64,000 nucleotides of DNA from Synchiropus splendidus (lineage: Eukaryota > Chordata > Actinopteri > Syngnathiformes > Callionymidae), in contig NC_071338.1 of NCBI RefSeq assembly GCF_027744825.2, forward strand, positions 30,423,501 through 30,487,500, in the 5' to 3' direction. Numbering within the stretch: the stretch's first letter is position 1; the number at the start of each line of letters is the position of its first letter. A program made the position numbers and the translations under genes. Shown piece after piece: positions 48,870 through 57,504 of the stretch. The notes beneath the pieces are model-generated. The model saw nothing but the letters and a program-made list of their open reading frames with translations, was not told where the DNA came from and did no database searches.

Positions 48870-49060
48870 CTACCACACTGTTGAAAGAGAGAGCTGAGCC
48901 AAAAGGCCTGATCTCTATTTACCGATCAGCCTTCATCCCGACTCTCACCTATAGTCATGAGCTGTGGAACTGAGACCCAGATGCAAGCGGCTGAAATGAG
49001 TTTTGTTTCCTTTTATGTTCGAGATAAGGTGTAAAGTTCTGTCACTGGTGGGAGACTCGG
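48870..49060 (+). pseudogene. LINE ORF2 3'-end remnant
   Basis: One frame reads SIYRSAFIPTLTYSHELWN then a stop; a shifted frame resumes with QMQAAEMSF. This matches the C-terminal part of fish LINE reverse transcriptases of the 'YRS-YVPTLTYGHELW...RVQAAEM-FLRR' type. It carries a stop and a frameshift and is dead. The clade was not determined. Confidence 0.7.
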
Positions 49061-49090
49061 AAGTTGTCGTCAGTTGAGATCAACTCAACT

Positions 49091-49192
49091 TGATGGGCTG
49101 ATGGGGCTTCATGAAACAGTGTCCTCATTTTCAGAGCCCAGTGGGTGGCGCTCTCTGTTTACAAAAGATGTGAGGTTTCATTGAAATGGTTG
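49091..49192 (-). mobile_element. hAT-like MITE copy 20, left piece (split by the LTR element)
   Basis: tgatgggctgatggggcttc start, gtgggtggcgctctc box, broken at ...gaaatggttg. The continuation is 53621-53714. Confidence 0.92.
49188..49192. repeat. 5-bp target-site duplication GGTTG (left)
   Basis: Identical to 53621-53625 on the other side of the LTR element. Confidence 0.93.
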
Positions 49193-49449
49193 TGTCATGG
49201 CTCCGCTTCCAGGCTCCGAGTCCTGGTTTTGCTTCTCTCCCTCTGCTCCTTTGGCACACGGCTGGAGCCCATTACACCCTGATTACTGTCTTCAAAAACA
49301 CCTGGGCTCCAGCAACGTGTGCCAGATCGTTGTGTCTTTGTTTCCTGCCACTCCTCCTAGTCCCTGTGTGTTTCCACGTTCCCTATGGTGATTCCTGTGA
49401 TTTTGGACTCCTCTCGATCCCCTGTGGTAACTCCCGGCTCTCGTGTCTC

Positions 49450-49675
49450 TCCCTGTGTTCGGCTTCTGCGGTTCTCGTGTCTCTCCCTGTGTTCGGCTTC
49501 TGCGGTTCTCGTGTCTCTCCCTGTGTTCGGCTTCTGCGGTTCTTGTGTCTCTCTCCCTGTGTTCGGCTTCTGCGGTTCTCGTGTCTCTCCCTGTGTTCGG
49601 CTTCTGCGGTTCTCGTGTCTCTCCCTGTGTTCGGCTTCTGCGGTTCTTGTGTCTCTCTTCCTGTGTTCGGCTTTT
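49450..49675 (+). repeat. 34/36-bp tandem repeat inside the 5' LTR
   Basis: Seven occurrences of the ctgtgttcggcttctgcggt core. Spacers are 'tctcgtgtctctcc' (34-bp unit) or 'tcttgtgtctctctcc' (36-bp unit). The order of unit types differs from the 3' LTR by one unit, which accounts for the 2-bp length difference. Confidence 0.93.
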
Positions 49676-50060
49676 ACTTCTGTGCTCTTGCTAGTTCTTT
49701 TGTTACATTGTTTAACCCTGCTGTCCTGAGTTAGTGTTTTTGGTTTCTTGCTGTTTGCCGCGTGTTTCTTGGTTTTCTTTTGTAGTTTATTCTCGGTTTT
49801 CATTTGTGATTTAAGTTCATTTAACTCCCGGTTCGGTGACGCTTTCTGTTTTGACTTTTTACTAATTTTTGTGCACTTCTGTTAGTTTCATTACTGTTTT
49901 TACACTTTGCGTTTGCTCTGTTTCTTCCCGGTTCGGTGACGCTTTCTGTTCTATTTTAGTTTGTTTAATTATTAAATATTATTTATAACTCCGTCCTGCC
50001 TCCAGTGCCTTTCACCACTCGCACTTGGGTCTTGGTCACGTCCACTATACGTGACCTTTA

Positions 50061-50087
50061 AGCCCCACGTCCTCCATACGTGGGCTT
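50061..50087. repeat. LTR 3'-end hairpin
   Basis: cccacgt (50064-50070) and acgtggg (50078-50084) with outer agc/gct pairing around cctccat. Repeated in the 3' LTR at 53563-53589. Confidence 0.7.
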
Positions 50088-50118
50088 TTAGCTCCTTCGT
50101 CCCTTCGTTCCCGTGACA

Positions 50119-50138
50119 GAAACGATCTGGCCATAATT
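50119..50138 (+). promoter_or_regulatory. Primer-binding-site region of the LTR element
   Basis: gaaacgatctggccataatt lies directly between the 5' LTR end and the ORF. A tRNA primer site should be here by position (an internal tgg is present), but I cannot name the tRNA. Confidence 0.5.
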
Positions 50139-52652
50139 ATGGACCCAGCAGTGGTGAAAGGCTGGCAGGAGGAACTAGACGCTCAGGCCACCAGTATAGG
50201 TAATATGGAGAGGATGACTCTGTCCATTTTTGAGGTGTTGGACTCTATATCTCAATCAGTCACGCGGCTTTCCTCCCGCTCTGCTCTGTCCGGTGTTCCG
50301 CTTGCTTCTTCTGCTCTTCCGTCGGAGCCAATTCTGTCTGTTCCCGTCCGTGATTTTTTTTTTCGTGACTCTTGTGTTTCCCCGTCTTCGCCTCCCGTGG
50401 ACACCGGCGCGGCTCTCAAGCCGCCGCCTCCCGTGGTCTCCGGCGCTGCTCTCAAGCCGCCGCCTCCCGTGGTCTCCGGCGCTGCTCTCAAGCCGCCGCC
50501 TCCCGTGGTCTCCGGCGCTGCTCTCAAGCCGGCGCCTCCCGTGGTCTCCGGCGCGGCTCTCCAGCCGGCGCCTTCCCTGTTTTCCGGCGCGGCTCTCCAG
50601 CCGACGCCTCCCCTGTTTTCCGGCGCGGCTCTCCAGCCGGCGCCTCCCGTGTTTTCCGGCGTGGCTCTCCAGCCGACGCCTTCCCTGGTCTCAGGCGCGG
50701 CTCTCCAGCCGGCGCCTCCCCTGGTCTCCGGCGCGGCTCTCCAGCCGGCGCCTTCCCTGGTCTCCTACGTGGCTCCCAGGCCGTCTCCTCCCGAGGGCCC
50801 CTACGCGGCTCCCAGGCCGTCTCCTCCCGAGGGCCCCTACGCGGCTCCCAGGCCGTCTCCTCCCGAGGGCCCCTACGCGGCTCCCAGGCCGTCTCCTCCC
50901 GAGGGCCCCTACGCGGCTCCCAGGCCGTCTCCTCCCGAGGGCCCCTACGCGGCTCCCAGGCCGTCTCCTCCCGAGGGTCCCTACGCGGCTCCCAGGCCGT
51001 CTCCTCCCGAGGGCTCCTACGCGGCTCCCAAGCCGCTGTCTCCTCCCGAGGGTCCCTACGCGGCTCCCAGGCCGTCTCCTCCCGAGGGCTCCTACGCGGC
51101 TCCCAAGCCGCTGTCTCCTCCCGACGACTCCTGTGCGGCTCCCAGGCCACCGTCTCCCGAACCCTCCTGCGCGGCTCCCAAGCCGCCGTCTCCTCCCGAG
51201 GGGCCCTGCGCGGCTCCCAAGCCGCCGTCTCCTCCCGAGGGCCCCTACGCGGCTCCCAGGCCGCCGTCTCCCGAACCTTCCTGTGCGGCTCCCAGGCCGC
51301 CGTCTCCCGAACCTTCCTGCGCGGCTCCCAAGCCGCCGTCTCCTCCCGAGGGGCCCTACGCGGCTCCCAAGCCGCCGTCTCCTGACGATTCCAGCGGGGC
51401 TCCCAAGCCGCCGCCGCCCGACGACTCCAGCGGGGCTCCCAAGCCGCCGCCGCCCAAAGACTCCTGCACGACTCTCAAGCGGCCGCCTCCCGAGGACTTC
51501 TGCGCCGCTCTGAAGCTGCCGCTTCGCAAACGTTCCTGCACGGCTCCCAAGCCGCCGCCGCCGCCTCCCGACGACTCCAGCGGGGCTCCCAAGCCGCCGC
51601 CGCCGCCTCCCGACGACTCCAGCGGGGCTCCCAAGCCGCCGCCGCCGCCTCCCGACGACTCCAGCGGGGCTCCCAAGCCGCCGCCGCCGCCGCCTCCCGA
51701 CGACTCCAGCGGGGCTCCCAAGCCGCCGCCGCCGCGCCCCCCCGACGTCTCCAGCGTGGCTCCCAAGCCGCCGCCGCCGCGGCCTCCCGACGTCTCCAGC
51801 GTGGCTCCCAAGCCGCCGCCGCGGCCTCCCGACGTCTCCAGCGTGGCTCCCAAGTCGCCGCCGTCGTGGCCTCCCGACGTCTCCAGCGTGGCTCCCAAGT
51901 CGCCGCCGCCGTGGCCTCCCGACGTCTCCAGCGTGGCTCCCAAGTCGCCGCCGCCGCGGCCTCCCGACGTCTCCAGCGTGGCTCCCAAGCCGCCGCCGCC
52001 GCGGCCTCCCGACGTCTCCAGCGTGGCTCCCAAGCCGCCGCCGCCGCGGCCTCCCGACGTCTCCAGCGTGGCTCCCAAGCCGCCGCCGCCGCCGCGGCCT
52101 CCCGACGTCTCCAGCGTGGCTCCCAAGCCGCCGCCGCGGCCTCCCGACGTCTCCAGCGTGGCTCCCAAGTCGCCGCCGCCGTGGCCTCCCGACGTCTCCA
52201 GCGTGGCTCCCAAGTCGCCGCCGCCGTGGCCTCCCGACGTCTCCAGCGTGGCTCCCAAGTCGCCGCCGCCGCGGCCTCCCGACGTCTCCAGCGTGGCTCC
52301 CAAGCCGCCGCCGCCGCGGCCTCCCGACGTCTCCAGCGTGGCTCCCAAGCCGCCGCCGCCGCGGCCTCCCGACGTCTCCAGCGTGGCTCCCAAGCCGCCG
52401 CCGCCGCGGCCTCCCGACGTCTCCAGCGTGGCTCCCAAGCCGCCGCCGCCGCGGCCTCCCGACGTCTCCAGCGTGGCTCCCAAGCCGCCGCCGCCGTCGC
52501 CCGACGTCTCCTGCGTGGCTCCCAAGCCGCGAATTCCCACCCACCACCTCCCCAGAACCCCAGCTTGTCTTCCGGGTCGCTGCAGCCCGGCTCATCCTGT
52601 CGCTCCAATGGGCCTCCTCCTCCCCTCGTCTACGACGACCGTCCATCCATGA
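50139..52652 (+). CDS. 837-residue proline-rich tandem-repeat protein of the LTR element
   Basis: ATG 20 bases after the 5' LTR; stop TGA at 52650. Residues 1-85 are non-repetitive and Gag-like at the start (MDPAVVKGWQEELDAQ), with a likely amphipathic helix. Residues about 86-798 are tandem repeats in five successive dialects: VVSGAALKPPPP (12 aa), YAAPRPSPPEGP (12 aa), CAAPKPPSPPEG-type, DDSSGAPKPPPPP-type (13-15 aa) and PDVSSVAPKPPPPRP (15 aa, 18 units). All share a core A-x-KP/RP-PP. Residues 799-837 are a short unique tail. Unit length changes are all multiples of three. There is no CCHC knuckle, protease or polymerase motif. Other frames and the antisense strand are also open over the repeat; this follows from the GC-rich, stop-free repeat and is not separate genes. 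Proposed role: an altered Gag, or simply a repeat-expanded remnant; unknown. Confidence 0.75.
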   Translation: MDPAVVKGWQEELDAQATSIGNMERMTLSIFEVLDSISQSVTRLSSRSALSGVPLASSALPSEPILSVPVRDFFFRDSCVSPSSPPVDTGAALKPPPPVVSGAALKPPPPVVSGAALKPPPPVVSGAALKPAPPVVSGAALQPAPSLFSGAALQPTPPLFSGAALQPAPPVFSGVALQPTPSLVSGAALQPAPPLVSGAALQPAPSLVSYVAPRPSPPEGPYAAPRPSPPEGPYAAPRPSPPEGPYAAPRPSPPEGPYAAPRPSPPEGPYAAPRPSPPEGPYAAPRPSPPEGSYAAPKPLSPPEGPYAAPRPSPPEGSYAAPKPLSPPDDSCAAPRPPSPEPSCAAPKPPSPPEGPCAAPKPPSPPEGPYAAPRPPSPEPSCAAPRPPSPEPSCAAPKPPSPPEGPYAAPKPPSPDDSSGAPKPPPPDDSSGAPKPPPPKDSCTTLKRPPPEDFCAALKLPLRKRSCTAPKPPPPPPDDSSGAPKPPPPPPDDSSGAPKPPPPPPDDSSGAPKPPPPPPPDDSSGAPKPPPPRPPDVSSVAPKPPPPRPPDVSSVAPKPPPRPPDVSSVAPKSPPSWPPDVSSVAPKSPPPWPPDVSSVAPKSPPPRPPDVSSVAPKPPPPRPPDVSSVAPKPPPPRPPDVSSVAPKPPPPPRPPDVSSVAPKPPPRPPDVSSVAPKSPPPWPPDVSSVAPKSPPPWPPDVSSVAPKSPPPRPPDVSSVAPKPPPPRPPDVSSVAPKPPPPRPPDVSSVAPKPPPPRPPDVSSVAPKPPPPRPPDVSSVAPKPPPPSPDVSCVAPKPRIPTHHLPRTPACLPGRCSPAHPVAPMGLLLPSSTTTVHP
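51740..52510 (+). repeat. 45-bp tandem repeat with 315-bp higher-order period
   Basis: Eighteen units around gacgtctccagcgtggctcc. A seven-unit block starting at 51810 recurs at 52125 with the same order of unit types (short unit, two tgg units, one tcg unit, then standard units). Confidence 0.9.
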
Positions 52653-52679
52653 CTGGTTGAACACCGAGAGGTGTTCTTT

Positions 52680-52692
52680 AAGGGGGGGGTAC
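52680..52692 (+). promoter_or_regulatory. Polypurine tract of the LTR element
   Basis: aaggggggggtac immediately before the TGTCA of the 3' LTR; the expected plus-strand primer site. Confidence 0.85.
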
Positions 52693-53620
52693 TGTCATGG
52701 CTCCGCTTCCAGGCTCCGAGTCCTGGTTTTGCTTCTCTCCCTCTGCTCCTTTGGCACACGGCTGGAGCCCATTACACCCTGATTACTGTCTTCAAAAACA
52801 CCTGGGCTCCAGCAACGTGTGCCAGATCGTTGTGTCTTTGTTTCCTGCCACTCCTCCTAGTCCCTGTGTGTTTCCACGTTCCCTATGGTGATTCCTGTGA
52901 TTTTGGACTCCTCTCGATCCCCTGTGGTAACTCCCGGCTCTCGTGTCTCTCCCTGTGTTCGGCTTCTGCGGTTCTCGTGTCTCTCCCTGTGTTCGGCTTC
53001 TGCGGTTCTTGTGTCTCTCTCCCTGTGTTCGGCTTCTGCGGTTCTTGTGTCTCTCTCCCTGTGTTCGGCTTCTGCGGTTCTCGTGTCTCTCCCTGTGTTC
53101 GGCTTCTGCGGTTCTCGTGTCTCTCCCTGTGTTCGGCTTCTGCGGTTCTTGTGTCTCTCTTCCTGTGTTCGGCTTTTACTTCTGTGCTCTTGCTAGTTCT
53201 TTTGTTACATTGTTTAACCCTGCTGTCCTGAGTTAGTGTTTTTGGTTTCTTGCTGTTTGCCGCGTGTTTCTTGGTTTTCTTTTGTAGTTTATTCTCGGTT
53301 TTCATTTGTGATTTAAGTTCATTTAACTCCCGGTTCGGTGACGCTTTCTGTTTTGACTTTTTACTAATTTTTGTGCACTTCTGTTAGTTTCATTACTGTT
53401 TTTACACTTTGCGTTTGCTCTGTTTCTTCCCGGTTCGGTGACGCTTTCTGTTCTATTTTAGTTTGTTTAATTATTAAATATTATTTATAACTCCGTCCTG
53501 CCTCCAGTGCCTTTCACCACTCGCACTTGGGTCTTGGTCACGTCCACTATACGTGACCTTTAAGCCCCACGTCCTCCATACGTGGGCTTTTAGCTCCTTC
53601 GTCCCTTCGTTCCCGTGACA
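52693..53620 (+). repeat. 3' LTR (928 bp)
   Basis: Same sequence as 49193-50118 by eye, except for one 34-bp unit replaced by a 36-bp unit in its internal tandem repeat. Confidence 0.95.
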
Positions 53621-53714
53621 GGTTGTTCAAATACAAAGATTTTAGAGCAGAGAACCATCAAGTGGGCTTTGAAGATGATGACCCTGTTTCATGACGCTTC
53701 ATACATGGGTCATG
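53621..53714 (-). mobile_element. hAT-like MITE copy 20, right piece
   Basis: Starts with the second GGTTG and continues ttcaaatacaaagattttag, the exact continuation expected after 49192, ending in a decayed terminus. Confidence 0.9.
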
Positions 53715-54728
53715 ACTTGCTGTACACCAGTATACATGGACAGTTTTTTGATGTACATCTTCAATTCTCATATTGGCTCATTTTATTAGTCACAAAAGCC
53801 TTTAAAATGTCATCAGTTGTGTTGATGTCCACCGCGCCGTGTGAGAGGTTGTTACTTCCTGTGAACACAGTGATTGATCCCTGCGTCTCGTGAGTGAGTC
53901 AGGAAGAGCGAGTATGTGAGTGTGTGTGTGTGTGTGTCCCTCGGCGTGTGTGTGCGTCTGCCTGCCTGGGTTTGAGAAGAAGGGAACATTTGGCATCTGA
54001 CTTATTCATGAAGGCAACACAACAGGACTGTTGTGAACATTGGTGAGAACATTGCTTACATCAGAGACCGTCTGCCTCCTCCTGCACTTCTCTCACACCG
54101 TCACTCTCTCTCTTCCTCACTTCCTGCACTCCTCCTCTGTTGGGAGGCTGTCTCTGCCTTCCAGCGTCTCATGCGCAGGACTGGGCACTTTGGAGCTGCA
54201 TTTAAACAATGAGAAAACACAGTGTGTTCGCTAAGGTCGGTGTGTAGAGTGTGGGGTATCTTTATAGGATTCTCTGTGAGGTCTGGAGTTCTCAGACTTA
54301 TGAGAGTCCAAAGCCTGAGGAGGAGAGTCTTTCCAAGACTGTGAGGGACATGGAGACACGGCGTGTCCTGTTTTTTGAACTAAAGTAGGCAGAGCCAAAA
54401 TGGGGCTCGGGGGCCAAAAGTGTTCTATGGTCATAATCCAAACAGCCTACAGTGAGAGTCATAGAATTAATCATTTGTACCCACTGGTTCCAATGTTCTG
54501 CTCGCGATGGACACTTTCTCACAATTTCTCCCAAAACAACACATCAGCAAGCTGCCGTTGTAATACAAAATATGCATCAAAATTCCTATTTTCACGTTGG
54601 ACATGACCTGAGATGGGTCAGGGTTCGAGTGCTGACCCATAATCACCAAGACCTCTATTCTCTGCTCTGCTCTAAATAGTTTGTGAGTGATGGACTGCAC
54701 TCCTGTCCAGAGTGTCCCTGAAGACAAC
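53715..54728. other. Intronic, no gene seen
   Basis: Includes a (TG)n run at 53919-53937 and a 'gggctcgggggccaaaagtg' scrap (54402-54421). No exon recognised. Confidence 0.45.
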
Positions 54729-54911
54729 TAGTGATGGCCTTATGAAGCTTCATGAAACAGAGCCCACTAGATGGTGCTCTCCACTCTAAAGTCTTTGGAC
54801 TTGAACATCCATTTCAATGAAACCTCAAGTAATTTTTAAATTCGAGAGCGACATCGACTGGGCTCTGAAAATGAGGACACTGTTTCATGAAGCCTCATTT
54901 GCCCATCGCTA
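54729..54911 (+). mobile_element. hAT-like MITE copy 21 with 8-bp duplication
   Basis: tagtgatggccttatgaagc start, tgcccatcgcta end. Flanks aagacaac and cagacaac agree at 7 of 8 positions, supporting a hAT-type target duplication. Confidence 0.92.
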
Positions 54912-54993
54912 CAGACAACACTGAAGTGCCTACACAGCTGTTACTTATGGAGAAATATTTTGTCTTTGACTGTAAAAAGATATGCACCCAAAC

Positions 54994-55210
54994 TAGTGAT
55001 TGGTGGATGAGGATTCATGACGCAGTATTGAAGGCTTGGTGAGGTTTCATGAAACAGTGTCCTCATTTTCAGAGGCCACCATATGGCACTGTCTTCTGTA
55101 AAATGTTTGGACTTGAACAAACCAAGAGCGCCACCTAGGGTCCACTGAAAATAAGGACATGTTTCATCAACCTTGCAGTACTGTTTCACGATACCTCATC
55201 TACACGTCAC
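54994..55210 (+). mobile_element. hAT-like MITE copy 22, variant with extra terminal unit
   Basis: tagtgattggtggatgagg start, then a 'gacgcagtattgaaggctt' insert before the usual gaaacagtgtcc. Flanks acccaaac and ccccaaac agree at 7 of 8 positions. Confidence 0.9.
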
Positions 55211-55622
55211 GCCCCAAACCTTTTTATTTCCATGCAGCCTCTGAACAAAAGTCTGGACAGTTTTTCTTCATCATTCAGAAGTGACGTGATTATTACAGCA
55301 AAGAACACCGAAGCCAAGGACACAGCAAAATATGCATTAGCTCCTGTGTGAAGTATTTGGTCTTAACTGGGAATAAAAGGTCAAAAACCAATTAATCTTT
55401 GAAGAAAAGACGCTGTAATGTGGTCTAAGGTAAATGTAAGGTCTTAAACTCCATCAGATCAGTTCATTAGGCTTGAATGGAATTGCGTAGCTGTTAAATC
55501 CAGCGGAAAATATTGCAAAAAATGAAGTGGAGCTGGATGTGCAAATGCAGTTTCCCCGTCCACACGGCAGTGTTTGTCCTCTCGCTGGTCCCTTGCTGTG
55601 GTTCAGCCAGAAAACCTCAATA
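55211..55622. other. Intronic, no gene seen
   Basis: Plain sequence between a MITE and the Tigger-like element. Confidence 0.45.
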
Positions 55623-56330
55623 CAGTGGTACCTCGGTTTTCGAATGTCCCGGACTTTGAGCAAATCGGAGTTTGAACAAACATTTTGAGATTTTTTTGCT
55701 TCTGATTTCGAACGAAAATCCAGAACTCGAACGCCCCAGATAAAAGGAAAAAAACATAAGGTGCGTGGACCGATCAGCTGACCCACGACGCGCTTTGTTA
55801 TTGTGTATAACGCATCCTCTGCATGCAGACGTGTCCCGTTAGCTACATTGACTGACTGTTTTTTCTTCATACTGAGGTGTAAAACCTTTCCTGTCTCTGG
55901 ACCGTGGTAGAGTGTCACAGGGGAGGTGCTGGAGCGCTCACTCCAGGGTTTGATGTCCTGTTGTGGGCTGGAGCTGGGACAGGGATGAGGCGAGTCTGGG
56001 ACAGAGCGTGACTTGGTTTATGACTTTGTCACAGCCAAACTGCACAGAAGCGCACATTCAGAGCTGGACACGCACCGGGCACCTCTTCACTTCTGGAGAG
56101 ACGTCACTCACTCTGCAACCCCTCCCACATGCAGCGGCCACACACATAGAGGAACAGCCACCTGCAGCAGACACTCTACATTCACTCCTACAAAAGACTA
56201 TTTTAAGGCTTGGAACGCATTCTTTCTTTTTCCATTCATTGTAATGGGAAAAATCGATTCAGATTTCAAACAAATCACTTCTCGAACGGCCGTCTGGAAC
56301 GGATTGTGGTCAAGAACCGAGGTACCACTG
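55623..56330. mobile_element. Pogo/Tigger-like non-autonomous element, copy 3 (best preserved)
   Basis: Starts cagtggtacctcggttttcg, ends gaaccgaggtaccactg, flanked on both sides by TA (55621-55622 and 56331-56332). TA duplication plus this terminus indicates the Tc1/mariner superfamily, pogo/Tigger type. 708 bp, with no transposase frame. Confidence 0.92.
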
Positions 56331-56332
56331 TA

Positions 56333-57132
56333 CATCAAAACAACCACAACTCCTAGAGCTGGTCATGTCCACTGGAACAGCAGGGAGGGATCTGCCTAAA
56401 ATCCAGCTTCTGCTGCTGAGCATGTCCGTCTTCAATAATTCAAGACGGCCTGCTGCTTTCCGACCTCACCCTTACCCTGTCTCATTCTCACCTTATCCTC
56501 GGCGGCGGGCAACTCTGCTCCCGCAACACCAAACAGTAGACACTTCGGCTACACTCTTTTCTTCGTCATTAAACATGGAAGCTCTTGAGCAGCTTTTTTT
56601 GCCACCAGCTTCACATGCTGTTCCCATTTCATCTATTAACCTCAAGGTGTCCAAAATGATACCATCATTTTTGTCATCACTCTTTTGGTCTCGCCTCTTT
56701 CCATTCCCTCCCCAGAAAATACACCTATCACCTCCTCAAACGCTCCTCACCAATTTCCTGCTGTATCTCCCACCACTCCCTCTCCTCTCATCCGTGGCAA
56801 GTTTCCACCCACTTTACTGCATTTATACAACATAGCAAATAGCAGTCTAGCTAGCAGCTAGCACGGGAGATATGAGGGCAGAGGTGCAACATGAGGACGT
56901 GCAGTTTGATTTGCGGTGCAGTCCAGAGGAGATTGGAATGCCACGTTTAAATGTATTACCCCACCAGCTGTCAGTTCTCATTTGTCCGAGTCCTCGTATG
57001 TGGAGGATTGAGATTAGTCTGGAATTTGGATTGGATCTTGTAACGTCCCTACTATTTTTTTAAACTCGTATGAGACGTGATCGAGATGATCGGCATGAGT
57101 TGTGACCTGATGTCTTCATGATAAATATATAT
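56333..57132. other. Intronic, no gene seen
   Basis: An open frame at 56365-56835 has no recognisable domain or splice context. Confidence 0.45.
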
Positions 57133-57299
57133 TAGTGATGAGGCTTCTTGAAACAGTGTCATGATTTTCAGAGCCCAGTAGGTGGCGCTCTTAGTTTAAA
57201 AATTATGTCATTCAACCAAGGCCTTTAGAGCACATAGTGCCATCTAGTGGGCTCTAAAAAAGGACACTTTTTCATGATGTCTCAGAAGCCCATGGCTAG
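57133..57299 (-). mobile_element. hAT-like MITE copy 23
   Basis: tagtgatgaggcttcttgaa start, cccagtaggtggcgctctta box, end cagaagcccatggctag. Confidence 0.88.
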
Positions 57300-57504
57300 T
57301 AGCAGACTTATGAAGCTTCATGAAACGGTATACTCATTTTCAGAGCCCACTAGGTGGCACTTTCTGTTCTACAATGTTTGGATTTAAAGGACCATTTCAG
57401 TGAACCCATAAATCATTTTTAAACTGACTGCTCCATCTATAGAGCTCAGAAAATGAGGCCACTGTTTCATGAAGCTTCATCAGCCCATCATCACCCATCA
57501 CTAG
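57300..57504 (+). mobile_element. hAT-like MITE copy 24, directly adjoining copy 23
   Basis: agacttatgaagcttcatg start, cccactaggtggcactttc box, end with a duplicated catcacccatcactag. Opposite orientation to its neighbour. Confidence 0.88.

Larger units (their letters stand above)
49193..50118 (+). repeat. 5' LTR (926 bp)
   Basis: TGTCATGGCTCC...CCCGTGACA. Contains seven 'tgtgttcggctt' units spaced 34 or 36 bp (49450-49670), a cccggttcggtgacgctttc phrase occurring twice about 100 bp apart, and a hairpin near the 3' end. Confidence 0.95.
49193..53620 (+). mobile_element. Complete non-autonomous Ty3/gypsy-like LTR retrotransposon with proline-rich ORF
   Basis: 4428 bp bounded by two direct LTRs (926 and 928 bp) that start TGTCA and end TGACA, flanked by a perfect 5-bp duplication GGTTG. 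A purine run (aaggggggggtac) precedes the 3' LTR, as required for plus-strand priming. The internal region is one ORF (50139-52652). There is no protease, reverse transcriptase, RNase H or integrase, so the element is non-autonomous and would need a helper. The Gag-like ORF start MDPA shortly after the 5' LTR and the gggggggtactgtca junction are typical of fish gypsy elements; the family assignment is inference. The LTRs appear identical apart from one repeat-unit variant, so the insertion is young. It lies inside a MITE copy, in the sense direction of the presumed mdga1 intron. Confidence 0.93.

Noticed and set aside
49186..49734. 182-codon open frame and its 3' LTR twin at 52671-53231
   Set aside because: Lies entirely in LTR sequence and consists mostly of the 34/36-bp tandem repeat; the unit lengths shift frame between copies.
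50230..52664. Other large open frames over the proline-rich region, including antisense frames of 657, 394 and 377 codons and sense frames of 427, 337 and 264 codons
   Set aside because: The GC-rich repeat with unit lengths divisible by three has no stop triplets in any frame. Only the 50139 frame starts at the expected place after the LTR and keeps a non-repetitive head and tail.
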